A stretch of 64,000 bases of DNA from Zychaea mexicana (GCF_025766255.1 NW_026516670.1:1-64000), one strand, 5' to 3'. Numbered from the stretch's first letter, positions 1 to 14,684 are shown. Translations and numbers: made by a program. Notes: generated by a model from the letters alone, not told the origin.

Positions 1-390
1 GATGGACGGACTCTTTCGTTTGTCTGCCGCAGCGCTACTCCAACCAAGGAAAATAAGAAAGTCTTTGTAACAGTTATTATACAGCGCTGGATTACTCTGG
101 TGAGCTCCTGTATCTCTGCCTTTTCTTATTCCAATATCTTTACACTTGGGTTCGTCAGCGCAACAGACGGATGTGTGTATGGCTACGGTATGTCTAGTTT
201 CTTCGCCGCTTATTTTCCTTTTGGTCCTTTGCTGACCCCAGAACATTTTCCCGAATTAGAAAAAGGGAACCAAGGAATGGAAATAGTGGTAATCACCCCT
301 CAACCTTGTGCTGATGGCCAGGTCATTTGTCAACTGCGCGTTGGAGGTTACACAGGTAGGACAAGTAATGGGAGGATGTATTATCCGTGA
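1..390 (+). CDS. Possible 3' end of an unidentified gene (partial)
   Basis: Frame 1 is open from the first base to a TGA at 388-390, about 129 codons, so it may be the end of a gene starting outside the window. It contains plausible splice signals: GTGAGC donor near 100, acceptor ending at 154, GTATGT donor near 188 and a TTAG acceptor near 260. The last coding exons could therefore end earlier or in another frame. The first 22 residues (Thr/Lys-rich, ending KENKKVF) look more coding-like than the rest. I do not recognise a family, and the open frame may be chance. Confidence 0.2.
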   Translation, partial: DGRTLSFVCRSATPTKENKKVFVTVIIQRWITLVSSCISAFSYSNIFTLGFVSATDGCVYGYGMSSFFAAYFPFGPLLTPEHFPELEKGNQGMEIVVITPQPCADGQVICQLRVGGYTGRTSNGRMYYP

Positions 391-886
391 GATCATCGAT
401 CTCAAACGGCAGCATAGACAGCGAACAAAATCGTCATCGTATATGTAGAGTTCAGTTTGTACACTAGCTCGTCCTTTCTGGATATCCGTTTGACTGATCA
501 GTGGTCACGCAGCAGCGTGTGTACAGTGCAGTTTATTTACTATCTATCGCGTGTATATTGAAGTAACCTATCCTAATGATGCTTAGTATATGCTGTGTTC
601 TACAAAAATCCGAAACATACGCTTGTTTCTATCGCTTTATTGCGTTTATGTAACTTTCTCGAGCTCTTTGCAACTAGTTGCAATAATTGCCGATATACGT
701 GCTTAAGCTTCAATTGCAACTGTGGTTTGACGGGAACGCCCGCACTATTGGCGGGATAACCCTTAATGTGACTGCTCAGTCGCATGAACAAAGGGCTTTC
801 AAAAATTCAATTTCAATATAAAAAAGGAAAACTTTTCTCAGATCCACTCTTCTCTCCATTGATCATTAACACATATACACAGTAAC
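391..886. other. Intergenic region upstream of the nucleolin-like gene
   Basis: No gene seen. The last 100 bases are A/T-rich and run directly into the start codon at 887, as expected for a short leader and promoter. Short open frames here have no family resemblance. Confidence 0.4.
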
Positions 887-2005
887 ATGCCTATTAACAA
901 GAAGAAGGTCGCTGCTCGAAAGGCTGTTGCAACCCGTAAAAACGCTGCTGCCGCCAAGGTTGAGTCAAAGAAGGAACAAGAAGTGAACGCCAAGGAAGAA
1001 CAGCAAGAATCTGGAAGTGAATCGGAATCCGACGCCGATAACAATGACGAGGAATTGAAGGACGCTTCCGACGAAGAGAAAGACAGCGAGTCTGGATCTT
1101 CTTCATCGTCAGAGGAAGAGGAAGAGGAAGAGGAAGAGGAAGAAAAGGCTACTGAAAAAGAACAAGAAATGTCAGAAAATGACGACGACGAGGAGAGCAG
1201 CAGCAGCTCGGATTCAGAGAACAGCAAGAAGCGCAAGGCCGAAGATGATTTGGAAGAGGAGCAGCAGCCAGTTAAGGCACTGAAGGTTGAACACGTTCCA
1301 AAGGGACCCAAGACGAGCTTTACCGTCTTTGTTGGCCAGCTTAACTATGACGCAACATACGACCAGGTCAAGGAACACTTTTCCAAGTGTGGCGACATCA
1401 AGGAGATCCGATTGTCGAGCTACGGTGCGGGTGGCAAGAACAAGGGCACATGCTTCATTGACTTTGAGGACAAGGAAGGCCACGACGCTGCCCTGAAGTT
1501 GAATGGCGTCGAGTTCATGGGCCGTAAGATTAAGGTGGACCACGACGAGCCTCGCAAGAAGGAAGCCGTCTCTGAAGAAAGCAACATTTTGTTCTACGCC
1601 AATCTCGATTGGGCCGTCACCGAAAAGCAACTTGAAAACTTGTTTTCCCAACATGGTGAAGTCGTTTCCGTCACACTGCTTACCAAGCCTGGACCAGAAA
1701 GATCGTCAAAGGGCTGTGGTTTTGTTGAATTTGAAGAAAAGGATTCCGCCGTTAAAGCATTCAGTGCTCTGCGGGACTCCACCGTTGATGGCCGTCCATT
1801 GCGTCTGGACTATGCTGGTCCTCGTGGATCTTCAAAGATCAACCGCAGACCTAATCAGGAAAAGGGCGGCTTCAAGAAGGGCGGCTTCAATAAGGGTGGC
1901 TTCAAGAAAGGTGGCTTTAACAAGGGCGGTTTTAACAAGGGCGGCTTTAACAAAGGCGGCTTCAAGAATGGTAACAACCGCGGTCAAGGCCAAGCAGGCA
2001 AATAA
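887..2005 (+). CDS. Nucleolin-like RNA-binding protein (Nsr1/gar2 type)
   Basis: Intronless, 372 residues. In order: a Lys/Ala-rich start, a long acidic Glu/Asp/Ser region (about 40-125) with a run of about 13 Glu, a KKRK nuclear-localisation-like motif near 114, RRM1 (about 145-220; RNP2 VFVGQL, RNP1 KGTCFIDF), RRM2 (about 233-310; RNP2 LFYANL, RNP1 KGCGFVEF) and a glycine-rich tail (326-372). This is the architecture of yeast Nsr1, fission yeast gar2 and nucleolin, which act in the nucleolus in pre-rRNA processing and small-subunit assembly. The tail is unusual: it is built of GGF(K/N)KG repeats with almost no arginine, instead of RGG. High expression is expected from the family; the lack of introns fits that. 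Confidence 0.9.
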   Translation: MPINKKKVAARKAVATRKNAAAAKVESKKEQEVNAKEEQQESGSESESDADNNDEELKDASDEEKDSESGSSSSSEEEEEEEEEEEKATEKEQEMSENDDDEESSSSSDSENSKKRKAEDDLEEEQQPVKALKVEHVPKGPKTSFTVFVGQLNYDATYDQVKEHFSKCGDIKEIRLSSYGAGGKNKGTCFIDFEDKEGHDAALKLNGVEFMGRKIKVDHDEPRKKEAVSEESNILFYANLDWAVTEKQLENLFSQHGEVVSVTLLTKPGPERSSKGCGFVEFEEKDSAVKAFSALRDSTVDGRPLRLDYAGPRGSSKINRRPNQEKGGFKKGGFNKGGFKKGGFNKGGFNKGGFNKGGFKNGNNRGQGQAGK

Positions 2006-2450
2006 CCGACAAGTTATCAATGGGCATATAAAACCGATCACCACAAAAAGCACAGAAGCATAAATAGATTTTAAACATGTATTCCTCCTAACATTGTATT
2101 TACTTATTCTCGATCCTCTTTTTCTTTCATCATTAAAGCATGCATCTTTTTAAATAACTATAACTAACGCTACAGTGCTCATATCTTGTGTGACGGTTAC
2201 TAAGTCAATGTATGTGATGCCTGTCATGATTGATAATGACCACTTACCACTTCTGTGGTTGCTTAGAAAAGTATATGAACAGTTTACTACGACGTTAGCA
2301 AATTCACCATAGTTAATTGCGATATCATAAAAATCAATGACGGTATGTATTTTTCTTAAGTTTTATGATGTTGAGAGGGGGAGTATAGAGTATTTACAAT
2401 TTTAAACAGTTTTTTCTTTGGGTCTATATATACATGTGAAAACTAGTTCA
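2006..2450. other. Convergent intergenic region (3' ends)
   Basis: Lies between the ends of the nucleolin-like gene (+) and the HRI kinase (-). A/T-rich, with several AATAAA-like stretches; presumably holds both 3' UTRs. Nothing else seen. Confidence 0.4.
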
Positions 2451-5090
2451 TTATTGGGACACAGCTGCCACTTTATGTGGTGGCGTCAAATTGGTAGTGG
2501 CAGTAGCTGCTGCAGTTCTTGTATCCAAATCGACCTTCTCCAACTTTTGTTCCAATTCCAGCAGTCTTTGTTGCATGGCCAATTTCTCTTGCTGCATAAG
2601 AGACATTTCCCGCTGTTTCTCGAGCTCGAGACGTTCCATCTTAGCACACAATACTGCCATTTCTTGGGTTTTTTTGTCCAAAGCAAGTGATTTGGCTTGT
2701 AACTCGGATTGCAATGTCGCAAAAGTACTGTCGTTAGGATCGTTGTTGTTGAACAGCTCAAATTCGAGTAGTTGTGCAGCAGTGGGTCGACAATTAGGGT
2801 TAGGATCCATCATCCATAGAATAAGTGCAGACTATAGAAACATCAGTTGGTTTTACTTGATAAGTGCGGAAACACTCTAGTGATAGCCGTGATAGCCTTT
2901 AACAAAGCACGATTCTTACCTCCTTAGGGTACTTTTCTACGAAACCGTCGGGAAACACACCGTTCTTCAAGCATTCGATTTCTGACGCACGTTCCATTGC
3001 TGTCGAAAATGGCTTGTACAGCTCAAAGAAAATAATTCCCAGAGAGTAGATATCGACCTTTTCGCCATAGGCGTTTGGTGTACGTGCGAGCTGCTCTGGC
3101 GATGCATACTTAAAATAAATAGGGTTAGCCTTTCACACCTTCTTTGACTGGTAAAGTCTGCATTTAATAATGTGAAACAGACTTACTGTTCGCGTGCCGA
3201 CACCAACGGTATGCTTCCGCTGCATCGATGGTCGAAGTCTCGACGACTGTGTGCTTTGCTGGCTCTGTTGGCTGACTTGGCTAGCACTATGGCCGCTGCT
3301 GCTACTCTTTGGACTGTCGGATAACGGCGGTGCAGGCAACATAGACATAGATGCAGGCGAGTTCGAATCATCCTCGGTATCCATTGCAGCAGCCAGGCCA
3401 AAGTCACCAATCTTTGGCATCCATGGTTCGTCCCACATGCATTCGCGCAAACCGCTGGGAGTCAGGACAGAATCGAACGAGAAGCTATGGTCGTGGCCGG
3501 CGCTTCCGCTCCCATGGCTGGGTGAGCTTGATGATAGGCTGGCAAAACTGTTGGCTCGACTGCGACGACGCAGCGAAGACTGGCTGGATTTCCGGTGTGG
3601 GTAATCAACCGTAGACGATGGCATATTTAGAAAGATGTTTGTCGGCTTCAAATCGCGATGGATGACACCTTGACTGTGGATATAAGCGGCACCTTCTAGA
3701 ATCTCGGTGAAAATTTCAATGTTTCGTTCAGGATCGACTTCACCGGACTGATTGCGAAACTTGATATAATCATGCAGCGTTGCTAAAGAAGAAAAAGTAA
3801 GTACAAGCAGTATGTTACGAGATTCATGCAAAGATTGTCGCTGCGAATAGTTACCTGGACACAATTGCATTTGGATATACAGCACCCATTCGCCATCAAA
3901 TGATGGATTGACTGTATCTTTAGATGATCGGGAATTGTTTTTTTGCTTGCATACAGTAACGCTATTCGATTTAGAGTCCGTGACGCTGTAGTCGGCAAAG
4001 TCGATGTGAGTTCGAGAGTTGGGTTGAGAATAATCGTCAAACTGAATGCTGAGTTCATTATCGTCGAACATTGGGTCTCGGCCATTGAAAATGCTGCCTT
4101 CGTCGTCTTCATCTTGCTCGTAGTCTCCGTATTCTTCTTCGTCTTCTTCGTCTACACGGTCGTCCACAGCCAGTTCGAGCCACGACGAATAATAACGCAC
4201 CACATTTTTATGTTCTAGCCGCGCCAAGTGTTTAATTTCTCGGAAGATCTTTTCGTAAGGCGCATGACGTGCCGTATCCAAGTTGCTTCCCAGCCGGATC
4301 TTCTTGACAGCATAATCAATGCCATCCAATTTGTTGCGCGCGCGCCAAACACTTGCGAACCCGCCTTTTCCTAGCATGTTGATTTCGACAAAGTCGTTGC
4401 GATAACGCGAGTTTTGAACAGACAGGTTGAACAGCAACTGCTCGGAGGATAAAGACGTGTTGGTTTCCGATATGGAGGGCGGTTGACCATTGTTCTCGCT
4501 ATCAGCCCATGGCGACTGCATGATCATCCGCTGATGCTGCTGGAATAGCTCCCTGTCGCGGACCGTCTGTACGGCCGTGTAAAACAAACGCTGGAAGGCG
4601 CTTTGATACGTGGATCGGACATTGGCCATCTCGTCGACAAATTCTGAGTCAATCAAACCAAGCGAGCGTAACGTTTGACAGATGAGGAAAAAGACTTTGT
4701 GGTTGGCCTCAGGTCGTTCACCGTACACGCTGCAGAACGATTCGATAAGCACCACAAGAAGCATCTTTGTCTGTCGTCGCTTTTGAGAGGTACTCGTTGT
4801 CGCCTGGTCCTGTTGACCCAACCAGAGGTTGTTTTCCCCGTAGTAGTCGTCGCCAATTGGGAACGTTTCTATAAATATCAAAAGACATAGATAGTGAGCA
4901 TACTTTGCCCTTATTTCAGGAGTAAAAGAAAAAAGAAGCAGTACAGTGGGATCGTACCCTGGTGTTCTAAACCACCATTTGACGACGAGTCCTCGAACTG
5001 TTCAGAAGGGCGGTGCCAGAACTTGCTAGATCCGCCTAACGAGTCAGTACGAGCGGAAGAATCAACATCGTCGGTCAACATGGGCGACAT
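2451..5090 (-). CDS. HRI-type eIF2alpha kinase
   Basis: Five exons (5090-4958, 4868-3855, 3782-3187, 3108-2920, 2831-2451) give 770 residues. The kinase domain begins near residue 200 with the glycine loop GKGGFASV and catalytic Lys in YAVKKI. It carries a long acidic insert after the N-lobe strand ending VRYYSSW, the catalytic loop HRDLKPTN, the Mg-binding DFG (KIGDFGLA), and a P+1 region YASPEQL. The C-terminal 80 residues are a Gln/Glu/Lys-rich coiled coil. The YYSSW signature, kinase insert and coiled-coil tail fit the HRI (EIF2AK1; fission yeast Hri1/Hri2) branch, which phosphorylates eIF2alpha in the cytosol under stress and lowers translation. About 75 residues of Ser/Gln-rich sequence separate DFG from SPE, an unusually long activation-loop insert. 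The third exon reads through its upstream intron because that 72-bp intron is a multiple of three without stops. Confidence 0.88.
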
Positions 5091-6716
5091 GATTCAATTA
5101 CGAGCGAAAGAAAGAGTGTGTGTGTTAAAGCAAAGTGAGGGTATAAGAGAAGAATGAGCGAATTGTACTAGTTTGAAAAGAGCGAGAGACGTCCAACCAG
5201 CACAGAAACGTCGTTTCAGTTGCGGGAACTCAAACCTGTCCAATTGCCTTTTGCGTTCAGTGCTCTCCCATCAGGAGTGAAAAAGGCTTCTTCTTGCGCA
5301 AACCGTAGAAAAATTCACTGCGACAAATTGGGTGCTTGGGGCGATGACGACACCACAAGCAATACGTTTCCACGGAAACTTCAAACACTCGTGTGCTCTG
5401 CTGCTATCCGTTGGCTAAGCTATCACCGGACTCAGTGGATATATACGAAAACAGCACTGCAATAACACGCAGATCTTCTGCACATCTTGTAACCGAAAAA
5501 GGCAAAGTTGCCCATCGCTATATGAAAAAACAGCATGATGGACCTTCAATCTGTCAGTCTTGAGCGAGTGGACACGTTCATCGACGGATATATATTCTCA
5601 TCAAAAAAGACACACAAACGCAGTGTGTGAGTCTGGTTTCCCTGCCTACGCTAAATGCATAGTGGCAAGTTGCATCATCGCATTATTCAAGAGATAGCTC
5701 AAGGTCGAACATTTGTAACTCAAGCGCAACGGAAAACATTACGATAGAAAGAAATCACTTTCAATTTTTAAGGTCGGCACAAGCTTCCATTCACTATAAG
5801 CACCATCTGCTCCACGTTGATGTTATGCTCAAGTATTTGTTTGTGGTTCGTCGTTCGTTGAAAATTCGTCGTTTCACCTGAGGAGAGAACCCATGCTTCT
5901 GAGTGGGGTTGTTCCTGAGTTTTGCTTTTAATAGAAATGTACCATCTTGCTTTTAGTTACAGTGTCCAAATGGTGACGGTGAAACCAAAGGTATTGACAA
6001 GAGTCCTAGTTAAAAGTCATATGACCAGCGTGACTGAAAGTATAAAGAGAAGAATTGGTCATCAATGGTCAAATGAGATCAGCAATCTTCGTGGAAGGAG
6101 AATTAAATACAAGCGGGGGTGCGAGGGCTATTGTAAGTCGTCGTCGTAACTCAAAAAGATCAGCACCTGACCCCATTCTTTTTGACCGATATGGAACAGA
6201 ACAAAACAAAACAAAAAGCAAAGTAGAAACATGTAAACATGCATGCGTGGTAGATAGCAGACCACATTGTTTACTATTCTCAAAGAGGGCATTTGCTACT
6301 TCAGCTACGCCCAATTGGACGACTACTGCTTCATGAGCTGCTTCTTTCAGACGTACTTCTCTCCTATTCTTTCCTGCGCGACGTCTAAAGAGCGAAGCGA
6401 GAGAGATCATCGTTCCATTAACATACATAGAAGTGAGCGGCAAGGCACACGCACACTCACACACTCAGAGAGAGGAAGAGTGAGCACATGCGGCAAAAAA
6501 GAAAGTCCCAGGAATGCAAAATAGCTAGACGACATGAAAATACATTTAGTTTCTTGTTTACTACACGTCCATTTTCGGTATAATACACTATAACCCCAAT
6601 ATCAGTCCTACACGCATTGCCCGCCAACCCTTTTCGCCTTCTTTCTCTTCTTCTACTTTCTCTTCCGTCTCTTCCACCCCTTCCTTTTATGCGTCCCTAG
6701 GAAGACAATAACAACA
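5091..6716. other. Divergent intergenic region between HRI kinase and IQGAP genes
   Basis: About 1.6 kb with no convincing gene. It must hold the promoters of both flanking genes. The 130 bases before the IQGAP start are strongly pyrimidine-rich (CTT/CTC runs), a common leader pattern in this window. Open frames up to 130 codons occur but lack family resemblance. Confidence 0.4.
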
Positions 6717-9700
6717 ATGGCAAACAATACACCGCTCAAGGAATTAACGAATATAGCTGGCAGTGACGGTCTCTCCGGCCTCCACATCCCCACTATCACT
6801 GAAGGCGCCGAGGATGTTGCTGGTATGTCATCGGAATATTGTACAGTAATCATGGTTTGTATTCTTCTTATACTAATGTGCAAACCGTCATTGTCAATAT
6901 AGGAATGCAAGGTATAGCAGCAACGTGCAATATGAAAATGTCGAGCAATAGACCCGAATCGGTATGTCTTTAACTAAATGCCTGTGTGTGTATTCACAGG
7001 CCGCATTCGTCTTCAAAAGGACGACGGTATAGCAAACTATCGATGGATGGACAAAATGCGCGGTAAAATCCAAGCATACGAATACCTGTGCCACATTGGT
7101 GAAGCCAAAGAGTGCGTTTCTTTCCATAATGTCATCCATCTACTGCGCAAAATGAATCATCATATTAACAATCCATCTCGTTGCGTGTATAATAAAGATG
7201 GATCGAAGATTGTCTTCAGGTGGAAATCGAACCTATTACTGAGTTGGAAGAATCCATGCGTAACGGTATCATTCTCGCCAAGCTTGCTGCCTGGTTCACC
7301 GAAGGCGTTGTTCGTAAAATTTTTTATGTATGCTCATCGTTATGTGTTTTGGTGGTGGTGAAAAAGGTACACAGATTGGAACTGTTGAGATATTGACTGT
7401 CGCATGAAATTTGTTTGTAGGGCAAAAAACTGCAGTTCCGCCATTCCGACAATATCAACTTCTTCTTCGATGCATTGCACGTTGTGCGGCTTCCTCAAAT
7501 CTTTTGGTTTGAACTCACCGATCTGTACGAAAAGAAGAATATTCCTAAAGTTATATACTGTATCCATGCTCTCAGGTAAAATAGTAATACTAATAGCAGG
7601 TTGGAGCGAGCATGTCACGACTTCATGTCTAACACCGGGAGTACATATAGTCATTTGTTGGCCAGACGCAACATTGCTCCAAATATCAAGGATTTAATCG
7701 GCACCTTGCAGTTTACATGTAAGTAAATAAAAAACACATCCTGCTTTTTTTCACAGATGATCCCTGCAAGGAAAGAAAGAATGTTAACTGGTTCATCGGA
7801 TACATTATTCTAGATGAAGAATTAAGCGCAACCCAACGTGTGCTCGACTCGTCTAGTGTGAAAATGCCCGACTTCAAAGGCGTTGGTTCGTCTTTGCGCA
7901 AGGAATTGAACGAAGATGGTATCGACTACAACACAAATTATCATACTCCTACAACGCCCGACTTGATTATTGAAGAGGATGAAGAGAGTGATTTGGAATA
8001 TGAACACAGAGCTAGCCCTGAAATGACATCCGAGCAAAGTAAGTATTTCAGCTCTCCAAAGGAAAAGATGATGGGACCATCAATCGCGTTTTAACTCAAT
8101 GACTATAGGACTTGAAGCTCATTTTGCCGATTCTGAAAACATGGCGAAACTTAAAATATGCCAGTCTGTGGCACGTACCTGGCTGGCACGCCACAATTTT
8201 AAAAAGATGCATCAAGTTCACCAATCCACCTTGTTTGTGTCGAATTTATCACGGGTCCAAGCCCAGGCACGTGGCATGCTGCTGCGACGAGACTTTGAAG
8301 AGAAGAAGATCACTTTTGAAAGCTCAGAAGATTGGGTTATTAAGGTGCATCATCGTACAACTGATGAGATAGGGGAAGTTTTCAGAAAATGTCTAATTTT
8401 TTTTAAAATTTTAATATTAGCTACAAACTGGTGCCCGTGGATACCTCGCAAGAATGAAATATCAAAACACGCTGGCCCATTACAAGTCAAATTTGGATAA
8501 GATCGTTCGAATCCAAAACTTTGTCAAGAACAAGCTTGTTGGTGATGCCTACAGAAAATTGAGTAAATTATTAAAAGAGATTGTTCGCATCAGTGCTATT
8601 ATCAGCCTCTCACTTACAAACCCATTTTTTCTCTCTTTGCATTGATAGCTACTGATAGCAATCCATCCGTTGGCACCGTCAAGAACTTTGTTCATTTGCT
8701 TGATGATAGCGACCTTGATTTTGACCGTGAACTTGGTAAAAATTCGTGTCATTTTGCTACAAATTATCAGAAATTTCCAAGCTAACTAGCATGTTTCTTG
8801 TTAACTACAACTACATTTAATAGCTCTGGAGGATATGCGTCAACAAGTGATTCAACACATTCGCGAAAACACTCAAATGGACGCCCACGTCAATGCGTTT
8901 GATATTCAAATCGGCTTATTCTTACGCAACGCCATCACCATTGACGAAGTTGTCAAGAGCAGTGGTGCATTCAAAAAGAAGCAACAACTCCGACGCATGT
9001 CCGAACTCGCTGCAAACAGCCTCAACACTAACCCTTATTCTCTTCGCGGCATTGATAAGGAAAGTCGCAAACGCTTGGATTTGTATCAAAGGTTGGCTTA
9101 TCTGTTGCAGACTGAGCCCTGCTACCTTGCTCGATTATTGTCAATGACTGGACGCGGGGATCTTGGTGCCGGAGTTAGCGCCAGATTAATCGAGTCAACC
9201 GTATTGACCTTATTCGGTTATGCAACCAATGCCCGTGAAGAATACCTGTTGATCAACCTTTGCAAGGTAACTATTACCGGCTCGCCTGCTTTTTCGCTTT
9301 CGACTCGTATGAAGGTGCTGGTATTTTTTCTAATTATCTTTCTTGTTATATCTAGTGTTGCATCGACGAAGAATTGGGTTTTGTTGGGAGTACTCAAGAA
9401 TTTATGCGTAGCAATTATGCTTTCATGAAACTTGTTGTACAAACCAATCGGTAAGCCAATCATTGGATACACAGCATTAATTTGACGTAGCCATCGAAAG
9501 TTACTAATCATAAAGAAATTTTCACAGAGGTGCCAAAGAACGCATGTTTTTCCGGAAGCTTCTGAGCCCCTTGGTCAGCAGCATTGTTCAGAATGAGTAC
9601 CTCGATCTGGAAACCGACCCAATTGCCATCTATCATAAGGCAATAAACGAAGAAGAATCTCGAACAGGTCGGCCATCCAAGCGTAAGCACTCCGCCACAG

Positions 9701-11725
9701 TTCAGGATGCCTTGCAGGATGAGGAAGTATGCGCTACATTCGTCATGCACTTGCGTCACTTGCGAGAGATTACTACCCATTTCCTTCAAGCCATTACAGC
9801 CACCGTAGACGATGTGCCTTATGGTATCCGCATTATTGCGCGTAAACTGCGCCTTGCCATGGAAGAAGCCTTTCCAAACGAGCCTCAGGAAAGCATCATC
9901 CGTATAATTGGCAACTTCATCTACTACCGATACCTCAATCCAGCTATTGTGTAAGTTCTTTTTCAACATTGGGATTGAAAGAGTTTTGATAATCTTGTAT
10001 TCAATAAGGATAACACAACAATTTCTCTTAGCGCACCGGAACAGTATGAAGTCATCGAAGCCATTGTTCTCCCTGTCCAGCGAAAGAACTTAGCAGAGGT
10101 ATGTAAAAAGCTGATGCTCTTACATCTGTAAGATATAGAGCTAGCAACTAATTGAAAAGACATTATCACAGGTTGCCAAGATGCTGCAGCAAATATCTAG
10201 CGGTCAAGAGTTTGATAACAACGACATTTTCCTCGCGCCATTAAACGAATTCGTCAAAAAATCTTCAAAGGAGTTCGCAAACTGGTTTATGGAATGTGCG
10301 TACTATGACCCTAGCGTGAGCTTTCTTTAACAAGATACTGATTGTAATGCTTTCGAATCCGATTAGTGACGAACGTCGAGGAACCCGAAACGTACTTTGA
10401 TATCCATGAGATGAACGACCAAATCAGCACACACAAACCAACAGTATACATCTCACCCTACGAACTATTCCATCTCCACTATGCCATTGAACATAACCTT
10501 GAAGATCTTGAAGTACAAAAAGCTGGCGGCCCTCTCCGTTCCATTATTGAACAGCTCGGTCCTTCGCCGTTCACTCCATCACTCGAGCTTCCTGACTCTA
10601 TGCTTTGCTTGACATTGAGCCACCCATCTGATAATATCTCCATGGATCCTGCAGCCCGACAACAGCAATTATTGGTCGACTCTAAGCGTCTCGTTATTTA
10701 CACAATCAAGATCCAGAGTGGCGATTCCTTGAAAACGATTCTTGAAGCACCTGTCACTTCAGAGCATGAGGAGGCGTGGCAGACACTCAAGGCAGTTGAA
10801 TTCGCAGATCAAGGGGATGCGGTAGCGGTAAAACGGCGATACGTTAAATTAAGTCAATCGGATCCACCTTTGGATCTACAAAGGTAATTAAAAACAGAAA
10901 CCTTAAAAAAACGTGGGAGAATGAGAACTACACAAACAAAACAAAACGCTAAATCTGGCCTCTCTTATGAACAATTGTAGTCTCGGATTCTATCAGCTTA
11001 AAGTGGTTACTAGTCGTCTCTTATTTTATCTCGCAAAGAGTGGCGTTCTTTCTGCCGAGAACGACTATCAACAAGTGATCAAATTAATTGCACGCGATAT
11101 TACCGGGAAAAATCAACGGCGGATTCAGCGAGACGGAGAATTAAGTCGGGTCCGGCAGACTTTAATACATGTCAAAAAGAAGAAGCACTACTTGATCGAG
11201 CAACGCAACGATTACGAAAACTATCTGAGCATTTGCATGCAAAACATGGTCAAGAAGCGAGGCGAGCGACCGCGGTATGGTCTGCCATTCACCCGACAAT
11301 ATTTCCACGTCCGTCGATTACGGAAAGAAGGACGCGAGCCCAAGTTTGGGTCATTCAAGTACAGCGGAAAACAGCTTTATGAGCGGGGTATCCTGGTGGA
11401 TGTCGCCAAAATTGAGCCCAAAGACTATGACAAAATCTCAATTATCTTGTCGATGGACCAGGTGGGTATCGTCTCGATCGAAGGAACATACTCTCGCTGG
11501 GGCATCCCTTCCATGCAGGTAGATATGCCGTACGAAAACCTGCTGCAAACACAATTCGAAGGCGCGCAGACGATGGAGGTCCTCGACGGCATGGTCAAGG
11601 TCAACGTTAATCTGCTGATATATCTGATAAACAAAAAGTAAGTGTTCCAGAGCATCATGCAGGTACCAGAAAAGAAGTGCAATAACTGACCCATGCATGT
11701 CATCTCTTGTAGATTCTACGCATAA
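6717..11725 (+). CDS. IQGAP family scaffold (Rng2/Iqg1-like)
   Basis: Eighteen exons give 1202 residues: 6717-6822, 6903-6911 (9-nt microexon), 7000-7111, 7198-7327, 7421-7575, 7651-7718, 7814-8038, 8109-8344, 8421-8562, 8649-8735, 8824-9266, 9356-9450, 9528-9950, 10032-10098, 10172-10295, 10367-10883, 10981-11637, 11713-11725. Domains: calponin-homology near residues 40-190 (YEYLCHIGEAKEW, LQFRHSDNINFF), a few IQ motifs (about 260-370), a RasGAP-related domain (about 420-800, with IYYRYLNPAIV), and the RasGAP C-terminal domain ending NLLIYLINKKFYA. No WW domain is visible. Family members link actin, formins and myosin at the cytokinetic ring and bind Rho-type GTPases without acting as GAPs. 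It is shorter than yeast Iqg1 and Rng2 (about 1,500). The 7719-7813 intron has an alternative acceptor that would add about 17 residues. Confidence 0.9.
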
Positions 11726-12010
11726 AGAATAATATACACACGGCATACCTCTTCTTCTCATATATTAATTATACACTTCCTTGTCTTTTTCCGCTACACA
11801 TAATTGAATAGTACATATTGCAGCTTCCACCCCTTTCTGAGGCTAGCTCGTTTACAATAAAGTATATATAAAGAGATCTGGTCTATATTACTTATCCAGC
11901 AACTTCATTCCGCCTGTCCACAGCATGAGCTGTTTCACAAAACAGGTTTTTGCTCCACTCCGCTTATAACGCTCCTTGGCTCTTCTCTTCGCGCTGATTC
12001 CCTTTTGCCA

Positions 12011-14017
<2,007 letters not shown>

Positions 14018-14684
14018 TATGCATAATATATAGTGTCGTATACCTTGACTCATTTTCCCCACACCCCCTGACGATACGCTAAGAGCATTCTTGTCGCTTC
14101 CTTGCGGTGCAGTGATTGAGAAGAAAATAATATGTAGTAGGAGGTGGTGCTTTAACTGAAAACCCCCTTCTAGAGAGGGAAAAAGTCAAGCCTGATTAAG
14201 ATGTTTGGTGAGGAGAGGTGACGAAGTGATAATAAATAAGAGAAAAGAAGGTGTAAGAGGGAGAGAGAAGGACTGCATTGCTGTGTCATCTGGACCTGGC
14301 GAGTTACCACGTTTGGTTGTTTTGGCTGTCGTAAGTTCGTTGCCTTTTTTGCGCACGGGGTGGCTGTGGGTTGACGTTTTGCTACACATGTTGTGCTTGC
14401 TTATGCCGTAGTAACGTGAATGCTATCTTGAGAACGCGCGTTTCTCAAATCGTTTCTGGTTGAGGATGACGATGCGACAATGGTACGTACTTGGAAATAA
14501 TATGATAGGAAAAGTATATAAGAAAGTGTGGATTTGCACCCCCTTACCTGTCCCTTTTCTTTAAGATTCATTGTTCTTCAACCCCGTAACTCGCGCATAT
14601 ATTTCTCTCGCCTACTTACTCTTCACTACTCTCTCTTTTACTCAAGTTATTTTTCTTCTTTATCTTTTTCTACATACCATACAT
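14018..14684. other. Intergenic region
   Basis: About 670 bp between two + genes. The final 130 bases are pyrimidine-rich (CTCTCTCTTTT) and resemble the leaders of other genes here. No gene seen. Confidence 0.35.

Noticed and set aside
838..1311. 157-codon Ser-rich open frame on the - strand
   Set aside because: It is the antisense of the acidic GAA/GAG-rich part of the nucleolin-like gene; poly-Ser arises from reversed Glu codons.
1214..1654. 146-codon open frame on the - strand
   Set aside because: Antisense shadow of the two RRM domains; no independent domain or start context.
6069..6464. 131-codon open frame on the - strand in the HRI-IQGAP intergenic region
   Set aside because: Low-complexity and hydrophobic mix without family resemblance or splice context; probably chance.
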